Positions 51,156-60,038 of a stretch of 64,000 nt of DNA are shown one piece after another. Made by a program: the position numbers and the translations under genes. The notes beneath the pieces were generated by a model. The model was not told the origin of the DNA, searched no databases, and worked only from the letters and a program-made list of their open reading frames with translations. The DNA lies in the NCBI RefSeq assembly GCF_004349105.1, contig NZ_SMLB01000027.1:18809-82808 (forward strand), in the 5' to 3' direction. Numbering within the stretch: the first letter of the stretch is position 1; each line of letters opens with the position of its first letter. This stretch comes from Jiangella aurantiaca (GTDB taxonomy: Bacteria; Actinomycetota; Actinomycetes; Jiangellales; Jiangellaceae).

Positions 51156-53368
51156 GGAGCGTAGGCCCGGACGGCGACGAGGTGGGCGGCGGGTGCGCCG
51201 TTGGTCGCCGTCACGACCACCCGCAGCGCCGTGCACGTCACCGGCGCGGCCAGCTCGTGCACCCGCCGGCGCCGCCGGTTCGCCGTCGCCGACGCGACCT
51301 CCGTCCAGGAGCCGCCGTCCACCAGCGCTTCGAAACGGTAGTCGCGGACCAGCGGCGGCGGCACCGGGAACGGCGTGCGGTGCCGGTGCAGGTTGATGAG
51401 GTCCTCGTCGACGTCGTCGTCACCGATCAGCTCGACCCGGCCGACGGTCACCGGAGACGACCAGGTCAGCTGCAGCCAGGCCGGCAGCCCCGACGACACC
51501 CACGTGTGCGGCCCGGCGTACGGCCGCAGGTACCCGTCCACCACGGCACCGGGTCCGAACGCGGCCGTCGCCCCGGCACGGAAGCAGAACGTGCGCCGCA
51601 GCAGCTCCCGGTTGGTCCACTCGCGCAGCGGCTGCGGCCGCTCGTCCTGCGGCCGCAGCGGCCGCCGGGTGAAGCTCAGCACGCCCGGGGTCGGCCGGTC
51701 GGCGACGTACAGTGCCACCGACGGCTCCGCCTTGACCAGCACGAACGCGTTGCGCGGCGTCGACGGCGCCCAGTCCAGGTCGAACCGCAACCACTGCTTC
51801 GAGCCGGCCGGCACCGGCACGGATGCCGTCGACACCAGCGTCCGCGGGACGTAGTTCTGCCCGGGCCCGGGGTCGTACAGGTCGACAGTGAGCGACGTGT
51901 CGTGCTCGGCGTCGGCCAGCAGCTCCAGCGCGGGCAGCGCCGGGTCGACCGGCAGCACCAGCCCCGCGTCGGCTTCGAGCGGCCACCGCGCCGACCCGTC
52001 CTCGACCTCCAGCGACTCCAACGACCCCGACGCGGTCACCGTCGCGGCACCGGCGAGGTCCGCAGCATCGACCAGCGGCAGCCCGACGATCGACGCGTCC
52101 TGCCGCAGCAGCGTCCGCTGCAGCTCGCCGACGTCGACCGACCGCGGCGGCACTCCGCCGGCGACGCTCAACGCCGCCGCCGTCCCGGCCGCCTCGCCCA
52201 TGACCGCGGTGGTCGCCTGCACGCGCGTGGTCCCGAAGGCCACGTGCGACGCGGACACGTTCCGTCCCGCCACCAGCAGGTTCGTCACGTTCTTCGAGTA
52301 CAGGATGCGGTACGGGATGTGGTAGACGCCGTCGGCGTAGCGCTGCTTGGCGCCCTCCTCCTGCGCGTACATGCCGCCGGGCGGGTGCAGGTCGATGGAC
52401 CAGCCGCCGAACGCGACGCGGTCGTCGAACTCGGTCTGGCCGAGCACGTCGTGCTGAGTGAGCACGTAGTCGCCGAGGAAGCGCCGGTACTCCCGCTTGC
52501 CCGGCACCGCCCCCACCCACTCCAGCGTCAGGTTCGCCGCGCCCGGATACTGCCCAGAGTTCTTGATGTGGTCCCAGATGCCGTAGACGACCGCCCACAG
52601 CTCGTCGCGGATCGCCTCGTTGTCGTGGACGGTGTCCAGCTCGCCGCCGAACTCGATCCACCAGTAGGCGCACCCGTTGTCCTCGGCCCGGATGATCCGC
52701 CGCGACGGGATGGACGTCGCACCGATGTCCTTGGTGAAGTCCGGCGCGACGAACCGGACCGGCTCGCCGGCGTCCTTGGAGTAGAACAGCAGCGTGCTGC
52801 CGAGCGTGACGTCGTCGGCGACCTCCGGCGCCCACGGCTCGTCGTACTCCGCCCGCGACTCCCTCCCGATGCGGTACTCCGCCCCGGCCAGGTGGCCGAC
52901 CAGACCGTCGCCGGTGCAGTCGAGGAAGACAGGGCCGGTGAACGTCGTCAGCAGCTCCGATCCCATCGTCCAGCCGGTCACCGACTCGACTCGACGCGCC
53001 TCCGGCGGGCCGGACGCGACGACGTCGCGCACGTCGGTGTTGAGATAGAGCGAGATGTTCGGCTCGGCCCGGACGGCGTCGAGCACCACCGCGTCCCAGT
53101 AGTACGGGTTTCCCTCGGGGTTGCGGTACTGGTTCTCGACGAACAGCTCCCCCATGATGCCGGTCTCGCGGGCGTGGTGGCTGCGGCCGTGCGCCGTCGC
53201 GCCGACCACCCACACCCGGATCTCGCTGGACGAGTTGCCGCCCAGCACCGGCCGGTTGTTGATCAGCGCGACGGTGCGCCCGAGGCGGGCGGCGGCGATG
53301 GCGGCGCACACGCCCGCGAGCCCGCCGCCCACCACCGTCACGTCGTGCCGGACCTGCTGTTCCCGCAT
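51152..53368 (-). CDS. Large FAD-dependent oxidoreductase with C-terminal beta-sandwich (PF12831-type)
   Basis: This 738-residue flavoprotein has an FAD domain with VTVVGGGLAGVCAAIAAARLG and RPVLGGNSSSEIRVWVVGA. The core includes FLDCTGDGLVGHLAGAEY, WWIEFGGELDT and NLLVAGRNVSASHVAFGTTR. From about residue 440 a beta-rich tail follows, ending in a discoidin-like sandwich (LPAWLQLTWSSPVTVGRVEL, VTCTALRVVVTATNGAPA). No signal peptide is seen. The ATG at 53368 has GGAGGG nine bases upstream. It shares a family with 11573-13198, also beside a CUT1 importer, but is far longer. Confidence 0.88.
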   Translation of the reverse strand: MREQQVRHDVTVVGGGLAGVCAAIAAARLGRTVALINNRPVLGGNSSSEIRVWVVGATAHGRSHHARETGIMGELFVENQYRNPEGNPYYWDAVVLDAVRAEPNISLYLNTDVRDVVASGPPEARRVESVTGWTMGSELLTTFTGPVFLDCTGDGLVGHLAGAEYRIGRESRAEYDEPWAPEVADDVTLGSTLLFYSKDAGEPVRFVAPDFTKDIGATSIPSRRIIRAEDNGCAYWWIEFGGELDTVHDNEAIRDELWAVVYGIWDHIKNSGQYPGAANLTLEWVGAVPGKREYRRFLGDYVLTQHDVLGQTEFDDRVAFGGWSIDLHPPGGMYAQEEGAKQRYADGVYHIPYRILYSKNVTNLLVAGRNVSASHVAFGTTRVQATTAVMGEAAGTAAALSVAGGVPPRSVDVGELQRTLLRQDASIVGLPLVDAADLAGAATVTASGSLESLEVEDGSARWPLEADAGLVLPVDPALPALELLADAEHDTSLTVDLYDPGPGQNYVPRTLVSTASVPVPAGSKQWLRFDLDWAPSTPRNAFVLVKAEPSVALYVADRPTPGVLSFTRRPLRPQDERPQPLREWTNRELLRRTFCFRAGATAAFGPGAVVDGYLRPYAGPHTWVSSGLPAWLQLTWSSPVTVGRVELIGDDDVDEDLINLHRHRTPFPVPPPLVRDYRFEALVDGGSWTEVASATANRRRRRVHELAAPVTCTALRVVVTATNGAPAAHLVAVRAYAP

Positions 53369-53377
53369 CGGCGTCAG

Positions 53378-53383
53378 CCCTCC
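53378..53383 (-). promoter_or_regulatory. Ribosome binding site deciding the large oxidoreductase start
   Basis: On the minus strand GGAGGG lies nine bases before the ATG at 53368. A TTG at 53410 would add 14 residues (MHDPTSEHAGGLTP) but lacks such a site. Confidence 0.5.
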
Positions 53384-53435
53384 AGCATGTTCAGAAGTCG
53401 GGTCATGCAAAGGTCACGAACTTTCTCCAGTCGAC

Positions 53436-55820
53436 TTACGCAGTGGACCGAGGGCTCTGGGGGACCTCCGGCCCCCCGTCGCCCGTCGGTTTTGCATGAC
53501 CCTCCGGCGGACGGTGGACGATGGACTCGACCCGGCGCTCCGGCTGGTCGCCGAGGCCGTAGTAGACGCGCGGCGTGCCGTCGAGCCGGATGGTGACGGT
53601 GCCGCGCGGCCCGGTGACGACCCGCTCGCGGCCGAGGACGTCGACCTCGCGGAGCCGGGCGGCGCGGAACGCGACGTCGGTCTTGGTCGGCCAGTCGTCC
53701 TCCCACGCCTCCGGGTGCGGATAGTACGCCTGGCCGTCCTCGTGGTCGGCGTTGAGGAAGTAGCCGTCCGTGCGGGTCCACAGGAGCGACATCGGCCCGG
53801 ACGGAGTATCGAACTGCAGCCCCTTGACGTCGGGGTCGGCGAACTCCAGCCAGCGGACGAACTGCGCGCCCTCCAGGATCCGGGTGGCGGTGGCGTACGC
53901 CAGCAGCGCCGGCTTGGCGCTGGTGTCGCGGTTCGTCAGCCCGAAGTGGTACTCCGGGTTGGTCGGGTTCGCCTTCTGCGGCTGGTGGATGATGCTGTCG
54001 TGCAGCTGGTACCAGTTGACGCCGTCGACCCCCTCTGACAGACACAGCGCCAGCGTGAGCAGGACGTTCTCGGCCGACTGGCGCATGGTGTCATTCCACC
54101 AGTGGTTCGGCCGGGTGCACGAGTACGCCTCGGTCAGCCACAGCTCCTTGTCGCCGCCGTACTCGTCGATCCGGCGGCGGGCCTCGCGCAGGGCGCCGAG
54201 GAAGTTCCAGTAGCTGCCGTTGCTGCCGGTCACCCACTCCTCCGGCGTCGGCGCGTAGTCGGGGGTGAAGTTGCCGCGGCCGGGGTGGAAGGCGAACACG
54301 TCGATGAGGTCCCAGCCGCCGTTGGCGTGGAAGTTGTCCACCCAGTTGACGTCCATGCCGCCGAGGCCGTTGTTCATCACCTTGACCTCGTGGCCCAGCT
54401 CGGCCAGCCGCTCGACCACCGGCCGCAGGCCGTCGCGGATGTACTCCTCGGTGAACTGGCCGGACATCCACGGCTGGTTGCGCTCGTTGTCGACCTCGAA
54501 GTAGCGCGCGCGGGCGTCGATGACTACCTTGACCAGCTCCGCCGCCCAGGCCTTCGCCTCCTCCGGCGTCGCGCCGAACACGACGTCGCCGTGTTGGATG
54601 TTCGGCATGATGCCCAGCTGCTCCAGCTCGGCCGGCGGGATGCCGGGCGCGCCGTTGTAGGCGATGCGCACCGACGCGACGCCGATGCGCTTCAGCAGCG
54701 CGGCGACGTCCTGCTTGCTCGGCTGCAGCAGCCACGGGTAGTTGGCGATGCCGAACCGCCCGCCGGGCTGGTACTCGTACGGCCGCAGCGACGCCAGGGT
54801 GGTGCGGGCGAACGCCTCGCCGTCGCCGGCGGCGACCCTGACTTCGACGAACACGATGCCCTGCTCAGGCGATGGGAACTCGACGGTGCGCTGGGCGACG
54901 CCGCCGGGCTCCAGCGGCAGGGTCTGCTGGCCGCTGGCCACGACCGCGCCGTCGAAGTCGCGGCCCCACCAGCTCAGCTCGACGTCGCGGGCGGCCGTAC
55001 CGCCGTTGACGGCCTGCGCATGCACCGCCATCCGGTGGCCGGCGCCGTCCCACAGGTTGAACGGCTGGTCGGTCCAGATGTCGATGCCGAGCGGGCGCAG
55101 CTGGGCCAGCGCGTTCGCCGCGGCGGGGCGCAGGTCGCCGATCACGACGTCGACGTCGTGGACCAGCACGTCGCCCTCGTAGCGGCCGGCGACGTGCACC
55201 CAGTCGCCGGCGCTCCAGGCCGGGTTGCTGTCGGCGATGCGCAGGAACCCGGCGATGTCGGGCCAGCTGCGCGCGTAGATGACGCCGTCGTTGGTCTCGT
55301 ACGGCACGCCGCCGCCGCTGTCGCGGTTCCATCGGGTCAGAGCGCGGGTGCTCTCGGGGCCGGCGGCACCGAGCGCGACCCGATGGAACTGCGAGTTCAG
55401 GTACATCTGGTTGCCGCTGGTGGCCTCCCACCGGGCGTGCAGGCGGCGCGCGGTGACGTCGAAGGTACCGCGGACGGTGATGCCCGCGCCGGTGCTGCCC
55501 ATGCGGTAGTCGACCCGGATCGCCGGCCGCCCGTCCGGCAGCGCGATCGCCGACGGCGTGCCGCTGTAGGTGCGCTGCTGCCCGAGCACGGTGTCCTTGA
55601 CCATGAAGTGCGCCAGCCGCAGCCGCTGCACGCCTGCGCCGTCGGCGACGACGACGGCGCCGTCCGTTCCCGCGGTGACGACGATGCCGTCCGCGCTGAT
55701 CGTGACCGGCTCGGCCGCGGCGGCGCGGGTGGCCACGGCGGGCAGCAGCCCTGAGCCGACGGCCACCGATCCCGCGGCGCCGCCGACGAACGTCCGCCGG
55801 GTCAGGTGGTGTTCTGCCAT
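53436..55820 (-). CDS. Tat-secreted clan-A-like glycosidase, unassigned family (paralogue 2)
   Basis: This is a 794-residue protein. A Tat signal (LTRRTFVGGAAGSVAVGSG, ATRAAAAEP) is followed by a beta-rich region (about 35-350) and a TIM-barrel-like half. The barrel begins FGIANYPWLLQPSKQDVAAL and continues GVASVRIAYNGAPG. Glu446 in EVDNERNQPW and Glu564 in LWLTEAYS stand where clan-A retaining glycosidases place acid/base and nucleophile (ends of strands 4 and 7). A closing beta domain ends with a low-complexity tail (GDGGPEVPQSPR). It aligns along its whole length with the next gene's product. I cannot place it in a numbered GH family. Confidence 0.8.
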   Translation of the reverse strand: MAEHHLTRRTFVGGAAGSVAVGSGLLPAVATRAAAAEPVTISADGIVVTAGTDGAVVVADGAGVQRLRLAHFMVKDTVLGQQRTYSGTPSAIALPDGRPAIRVDYRMGSTGAGITVRGTFDVTARRLHARWEATSGNQMYLNSQFHRVALGAAGPESTRALTRWNRDSGGGVPYETNDGVIYARSWPDIAGFLRIADSNPAWSAGDWVHVAGRYEGDVLVHDVDVVIGDLRPAAANALAQLRPLGIDIWTDQPFNLWDGAGHRMAVHAQAVNGGTAARDVELSWWGRDFDGAVVASGQQTLPLEPGGVAQRTVEFPSPEQGIVFVEVRVAAGDGEAFARTTLASLRPYEYQPGGRFGIANYPWLLQPSKQDVAALLKRIGVASVRIAYNGAPGIPPAELEQLGIMPNIQHGDVVFGATPEEAKAWAAELVKVVIDARARYFEVDNERNQPWMSGQFTEEYIRDGLRPVVERLAELGHEVKVMNNGLGGMDVNWVDNFHANGGWDLIDVFAFHPGRGNFTPDYAPTPEEWVTGSNGSYWNFLGALREARRRIDEYGGDKELWLTEAYSCTRPNHWWNDTMRQSAENVLLTLALCLSEGVDGVNWYQLHDSIIHQPQKANPTNPEYHFGLTNRDTSAKPALLAYATATRILEGAQFVRWLEFADPDVKGLQFDTPSGPMSLLWTRTDGYFLNADHEDGQAYYPHPEAWEDDWPTKTDVAFRAARLREVDVLGRERVVTGPRGTVTIRLDGTPRVYYGLGDQPERRVESIVHRPPEGHAKPTGDGGPEVPQSPRSTA

Positions 55821-55831
55821 GTCGAGTCCCT

Positions 55832-58144
55832 TCAGTTGACCGGGTAGAGGTCGGTGGTGGTCAGGTCGAGGCCGACGAAGATGCGCGGCGCGCCGTCGAG
55901 CGTGACGGTCACCCGTCCGGCAGTCGCGGTGTGCAGTGTCTCCTGGCCGATGCTGTTCAGCTCGCGGACGGTGGTGGTGGCCGCCGGGGTGGGCAGCGAG
56001 ATCGGGGTCTTGGTCGGCCACGGGTCCAGCCACGGCTCCGGCGTCCGGTAGTACACGGGGTTGCCGGGGTCGCGGCGGGCCGGGTCGTCGTTGAGGACGT
56101 AGCCGTCGCGCCGGGTCCACAGCACGCAGAACCGGCCGGTCGGCGTCGTGAACAGGAGGCCCTTGACCTCCGGGTCGGAGAACGTGATCCGCCCGTCGTA
56201 CTGGGCCTGATCGAGGAAGCGGGCCGCGGTGGCGAACGCGAGCAGCGACGGCTTGGGGCTGCGGTCGCGCAGCAGCAGGCCGAAGTGGTACTCGACGTCG
56301 CCGGGGTCGGCCTCCCTCGGCTGCTGCTCGATGCCGTCGTCGAGCGTGTACCAGGTGACGCAGCGCACCCCGTATGCCTTGGCGAACATCAGCTGCAGCA
56401 GCACGTTCTCGGCGGCGTGCCGGTAGGTGTCGGTCCACCAGCGGTTCGGCTGGGTCGACGCGTACGCCTCGGTGAGCCACAGCTCCTTGCGGCCGTTGAC
56501 GGTGCGCACCTCGTGCGCCTTGCGGAGTGAGCCGATGAAGTTCCAGAAGACGGGCTTGCGCCTACCGTCGGGCTCGAGCCACGGCTCGGGCGGGTCGTAG
56601 TCGGCGACGTAGTTGCCCCGGCCCGGGTGGTAGGCGAGCACGTCGACGTGACGCCACCCGTCCGCTTCAGTGAACTTGTCCAGCCATGCCTCGTCCAGGC
56701 CCGCCAGCCCGCAGGTCATCACCTTGAAGGCGGGGTCGTCGCCCATCGCGTGCCGCAGCGGCGCCAGGGCGTCGGTGACGTACTGCTCGGGCTCCAGGCC
56801 GGGCTCGGTGAGGTTCAGCTCGTTGTCGCACTCGTAGTACCGCGCGCCGGCATCGACGCACAGAGCCACCCGCGCTGCGGCCCACGCCTCCTGCTCGTCG
56901 GCCGGCTTCCCGATCGGCAGGTCGCCCAGCTGGACGTTGTGCTGGAAGCCGAGCCGGTCCAGCTCGGCCGGCGGGATGCCGGGTGCGCCCGCGTAGGCGG
57001 TGCGGACCCACTTCATGCCGATGAGCTTCATCAGCGCCGCGACGTCGTCCTGCGCCGGCCCGGTGAGCATCCACGGGTAGTTGGCGAGGCCGAACATGCT
57101 GGCGTCGCCGGCCTGGTAGCTGGACGACGACAGGACGGCCACGTTGGTGCGGGCGAACGCCGTGACGCTCGCGTTGGTGACGTCGTTGACCACCGCCTCC
57201 ACGAACGCGATGTCCCGGCCGCCCAGCGCGACCTGGAAGGACGAGTTCCACACCGACCGCGCGGCCACCGTCGCCGGCCCGGTCGTGCCGGACTGCACCG
57301 CGCCGTCCCATGTCCGGGCTGTCCAGGCGACCCGCACCTGCCGCGCGGTGGCCTCGGCATTCACCACCTGGGCGTTCACGGTCTTCGCGCCACCGGTGTT
57401 CCACACGTGGAACGGCTGGTCGGTCCATAGGTCGATGCCCAGCGGGGTCAGGATGTCGCGGGCGATGACGCCGGCCGAGTGCGCCCGCATCAGGCCGGGC
57501 ACGAGGACCGTCTCGGTGACGAAGCCGCCGTCGGCTGCCGCCGTCCCGGGCGCGTGCAGCCAGGTGGCGTCGCCGAAGCCCGGCGTGCTGTCGCGCAGCC
57601 GGAGCAGCAGGCGGTTGTCGGCGTACGTCATCGCGTAGCCGACGCCGTGCGTGGTCTCGTACGGGATCCCGCCGCCGCCGTCGCGGTTCCACAGCGTCAC
57701 CGGCTGGTACGTCTCGGTGCCGTTCACGACGGCGCGGGCGATCGCGAACTGGCCCGGCACGGCCTCCGCGCCGCTGACCTCCCAGCGGATCCGCGCCTTG
57801 CGCAGCCCGGCGACGACCACCGCCTTGACCGTCACCGTCGGGTGCTGGGTGACGTACTGGACGTGCAGCTCGGTGTCGCTGAGCTTCGTCACCGACGACG
57901 CGTTGAACGTCCGGGCGGTGTTCGAGTACTTGAAGTGCGTGATCGTCAGGCGGTGCGTGCCGCCGCCGTCGTGCACGCGGATCGCGCCGGTCGCGTCGTC
58001 GGCGGCCAGCGTGACGGTGCCGGCCGGGTCGGTGACGGTGACGTCCGCGGCCTGCGCGGTGGCCGGCAGCGCCGCGGACAACAGGCCGGTGCCGCCGGCC
58101 GCGAGCGAGCCGCGGACGAACGTGCGTCTGGACAGATCGGGCAT
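55832..58144 (-). CDS. Tat-secreted clan-A-like glycosidase, unassigned family (paralogue 1)
   Basis: This is a 770-residue protein with a Tat signal (LSRRTFVRGSLAAGGTG, cleavage near AQAADV), a beta-rich N-terminal half and a barrel (FGLANYPWMLTGPAQDDVAA, AYAGAPGIPPAELDRLGF). Glu442 in YECDNELNLTEPG and Glu559 in LWLTEAYA are the candidate catalytic pair. Shared landmarks with its neighbour include WNRDGGGGIPYET, GIDLWTDQPFHVWN, LAYHPGRGNY and VEYHFGLLLRD. It begins 49 bases after the permease stop. As exported folded enzymes, the two should cut a polymer or glycoside outside for uptake by the linked importer. Confidence 0.82.
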   Translation of the reverse strand: MPDLSRRTFVRGSLAAGGTGLLSAALPATAQAADVTVTDPAGTVTLAADDATGAIRVHDGGGTHRLTITHFKYSNTARTFNASSVTKLSDTELHVQYVTQHPTVTVKAVVVAGLRKARIRWEVSGAEAVPGQFAIARAVVNGTETYQPVTLWNRDGGGGIPYETTHGVGYAMTYADNRLLLRLRDSTPGFGDATWLHAPGTAAADGGFVTETVLVPGLMRAHSAGVIARDILTPLGIDLWTDQPFHVWNTGGAKTVNAQVVNAEATARQVRVAWTARTWDGAVQSGTTGPATVAARSVWNSSFQVALGGRDIAFVEAVVNDVTNASVTAFARTNVAVLSSSSYQAGDASMFGLANYPWMLTGPAQDDVAALMKLIGMKWVRTAYAGAPGIPPAELDRLGFQHNVQLGDLPIGKPADEQEAWAAARVALCVDAGARYYECDNELNLTEPGLEPEQYVTDALAPLRHAMGDDPAFKVMTCGLAGLDEAWLDKFTEADGWRHVDVLAYHPGRGNYVADYDPPEPWLEPDGRRKPVFWNFIGSLRKAHEVRTVNGRKELWLTEAYASTQPNRWWTDTYRHAAENVLLQLMFAKAYGVRCVTWYTLDDGIEQQPREADPGDVEYHFGLLLRDRSPKPSLLAFATAARFLDQAQYDGRITFSDPEVKGLLFTTPTGRFCVLWTRRDGYVLNDDPARRDPGNPVYYRTPEPWLDPWPTKTPISLPTPAATTTVRELNSIGQETLHTATAGRVTVTLDGAPRIFVGLDLTTTDLYPVN

Positions 58145-58193
58145 GGTGCGTCCCTCCTTCTTCGTCGAAGTGCGGACGGTGTTGCTTCAGGGC

Positions 58194-59063
58194 TCAGCCC
58201 TTCACCCCCGTGAAACCGAGTCCGGCCACGATGTGGCGCTGGAAGATCAGGAAGACGACCACCGGCGGGATCAGCGCGAGCACCATCGCGGCGATCAGCT
58301 GGTCCTGCGGGGCCTGGCCGGCCAGCACCGTCAGAGCGACGGCGATCGGCTGCTTCTGCGGGTCGGCGATCGCGACCAGCGGCCAGATGAAGTCCTTCCA
58401 CGAGTGCATCACCGCGAGCAGGCTGATGACGGCGAGGATCGGCCGGCTCATCGGCAGCACGATGCTCACCAGCAGCCGCCAGGTGCCGGCGCCGTCGACC
58501 TTCGCCGCGTCGAACAGCTCCCGTGGCAGCGCGTCGAAGAACCCCTTCGCCAGCAGCACGTTGAACGCGTTGGCGCCGGCCGGAAGCCAGATCGCCCAGT
58601 ACGTGTTGGCGATGTTGATGCCCAGGAACGGCAGGTCGATGATCGTCAGGAACAGGCTGACCATCGACACCGTGTACGGCACGAACATCGTGGCCAGGAT
58701 CGCGCCGTACACGTACGGCCCGAACCGCGGCCGCAGCACCGACAGCGCGAACCCGGCGGTGGCGGCGACGAACAGCTGCACCGCCCACGAGCCGAGCACG
58801 ATCCAGAAGCTGTTCAGCACGTACCGGCCGACCTGCAGCTCGTCCCAGGCCAGCGTGAAGTTGCCCAGCCGCGCGTCGGCCGGCCACAGCGCCAGCGGGT
58901 TCGTCACCAGCTCGGTCGGCGACGAGACCGCGCCCTTGAGCGCCCAGTACAGCGGCCCGAGGCCGATCAGCACCAGCGCGATCAGGGTGAGGCCGTGGAC
59001 GGTGAACAGCGCGCCGCAGGTGCCCGGGCGGCGCCGGCTGGTCTCGGAGACGAATCCGCTCAT
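58194..59063 (-). CDS. Carbohydrate ABC transporter permease (CUT1, MalG type)
   Basis: This 289-residue membrane protein has six spans and an EAA loop (RELFDAAKVDGAGTWRLLVS). The ATG overlaps the stop of its partner permease. It lies between the importer genes and the first glycosidase paralogue in the LacI-headed locus. Confidence 0.94.
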   Translation of the reverse strand: MSGFVSETSRRRPGTCGALFTVHGLTLIALVLIGLGPLYWALKGAVSSPTELVTNPLALWPADARLGNFTLAWDELQVGRYVLNSFWIVLGSWAVQLFVAATAGFALSVLRPRFGPYVYGAILATMFVPYTVSMVSLFLTIIDLPFLGINIANTYWAIWLPAGANAFNVLLAKGFFDALPRELFDAAKVDGAGTWRLLVSIVLPMSRPILAVISLLAVMHSWKDFIWPLVAIADPQKQPIAVALTVLAGQAPQDQLIAAMVLALIPPVVVFLIFQRHIVAGLGFTGVKG

Positions 59064-60007
59064 GACTTGCTCCAGCTCCGGGTGGCCCGCAGGTACACCG
59101 CGGACAGGACGGCCAGCGCGAGGGCGAGGAGGAGGGCCAGCGCCGCGGCCTGGCCGTAGTTGCCCTGCTGGAACCCGTACCGGAAGATCAGCAGGAGGAC
59201 GGTCGTAGTGGCGTTCTGCGGCCCGCCGCCGGTGAACACGTACGGCTCGGTGAACACCTGCACGGTGTTGATCAGCTGCCAGAGCAGCAGCAGGGCGATC
59301 ACGGTGCGCAGCTGCGGCAGCATCACGTGCCAGATGCGCTGCCACATGTTCGCGCCGTCGATCTCGGCCGCCTCGTACAGCTCGGCCGGGATGCCCACCA
59401 TCGCGGCCAGGTAGATGAGGACGGTGCCGCCCATGCCGGCCCAGGTGGACTCGAGGACGAGGCTGAGCATCGCGGTGTCCGGCGACTCCAGCCACGGGTA
59501 CGGCCCCAGCCCGACCTTCCCGAGCAGCTCGTTGAACAGCCCGGCGCCGGGGTCGTAGAACCACTTCCACAGCAGCACCGACACCACCGGCGGGATCACC
59601 ACCGGCAGGTAGGCGAGGAACCGGTACACCCCGCCGAATCGGCGGACCGTCGACAGGATCGAGGCCAGGATCAGCGGCGCCGGGAACCCGATCAGCACGC
59701 CCAGCCCGACGAACAGCAACGTGTTGAGCACCGCGGTGCCCAGCAGCGGGTCGGCGAACAGCGCCTCGAAGTTGGCCAGGCCGACCCATTCGCTGGTGCC
59801 CATCAGGTCGGTCCGCTGGAAGCTGATGATCAGCCCGCGGACGATCGGCCACCACGCGAACATGCCGAACACCGCGATCGCGGGAAGCAGGAACAGCAGC
59901 CCGATGAGCTCCCTGCGCCCGCCGGAGCGCCACCGGCGGGAGCGGGCGGCCCGGCTCTCCTGGGCCGCCTGCTCCCCGGTGGGACGGGTGACCGTCGCCG
60001 TCGTCAC
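59060..60007 (-). CDS. Carbohydrate ABC transporter permease (CUT1, MalF type)
   Basis: This 315-residue membrane protein starts at a GTG with GGAGG nine bases upstream. A charged N-terminus of about 30 residues precedes six spans; the EAA loop is AELYEAAEIDGANMWQRIWH. It pairs with the MalG-type protein that follows and starts 31 bases after the binding-protein stop. Confidence 0.94.
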   Translation of the reverse strand: MTTATVTRPTGEQAAQESRAARSRRWRSGGRRELIGLLFLLPAIAVFGMFAWWPIVRGLIISFQRTDLMGTSEWVGLANFEALFADPLLGTAVLNTLLFVGLGVLIGFPAPLILASILSTVRRFGGVYRFLAYLPVVIPPVVSVLLWKWFYDPGAGLFNELLGKVGLGPYPWLESPDTAMLSLVLESTWAGMGGTVLIYLAAMVGIPAELYEAAEIDGANMWQRIWHVMLPQLRTVIALLLLWQLINTVQVFTEPYVFTGGGPQNATTTVLLLIFRYGFQQGNYGQAAALALLLALALAVLSAVYLRATRSWSKS

Positions 60008-60038
60008 TGGATCGTTCCTCCGGTCGGTGCGGGGCTGC

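Noticed and set aside
53436..56480. A 1014-codon frame suggesting an N-terminal extension of the second secreted glycosidase
   Set aside because: The Tat signal begins at 55820; everything before it is the antiphase reading of the first paralogue.
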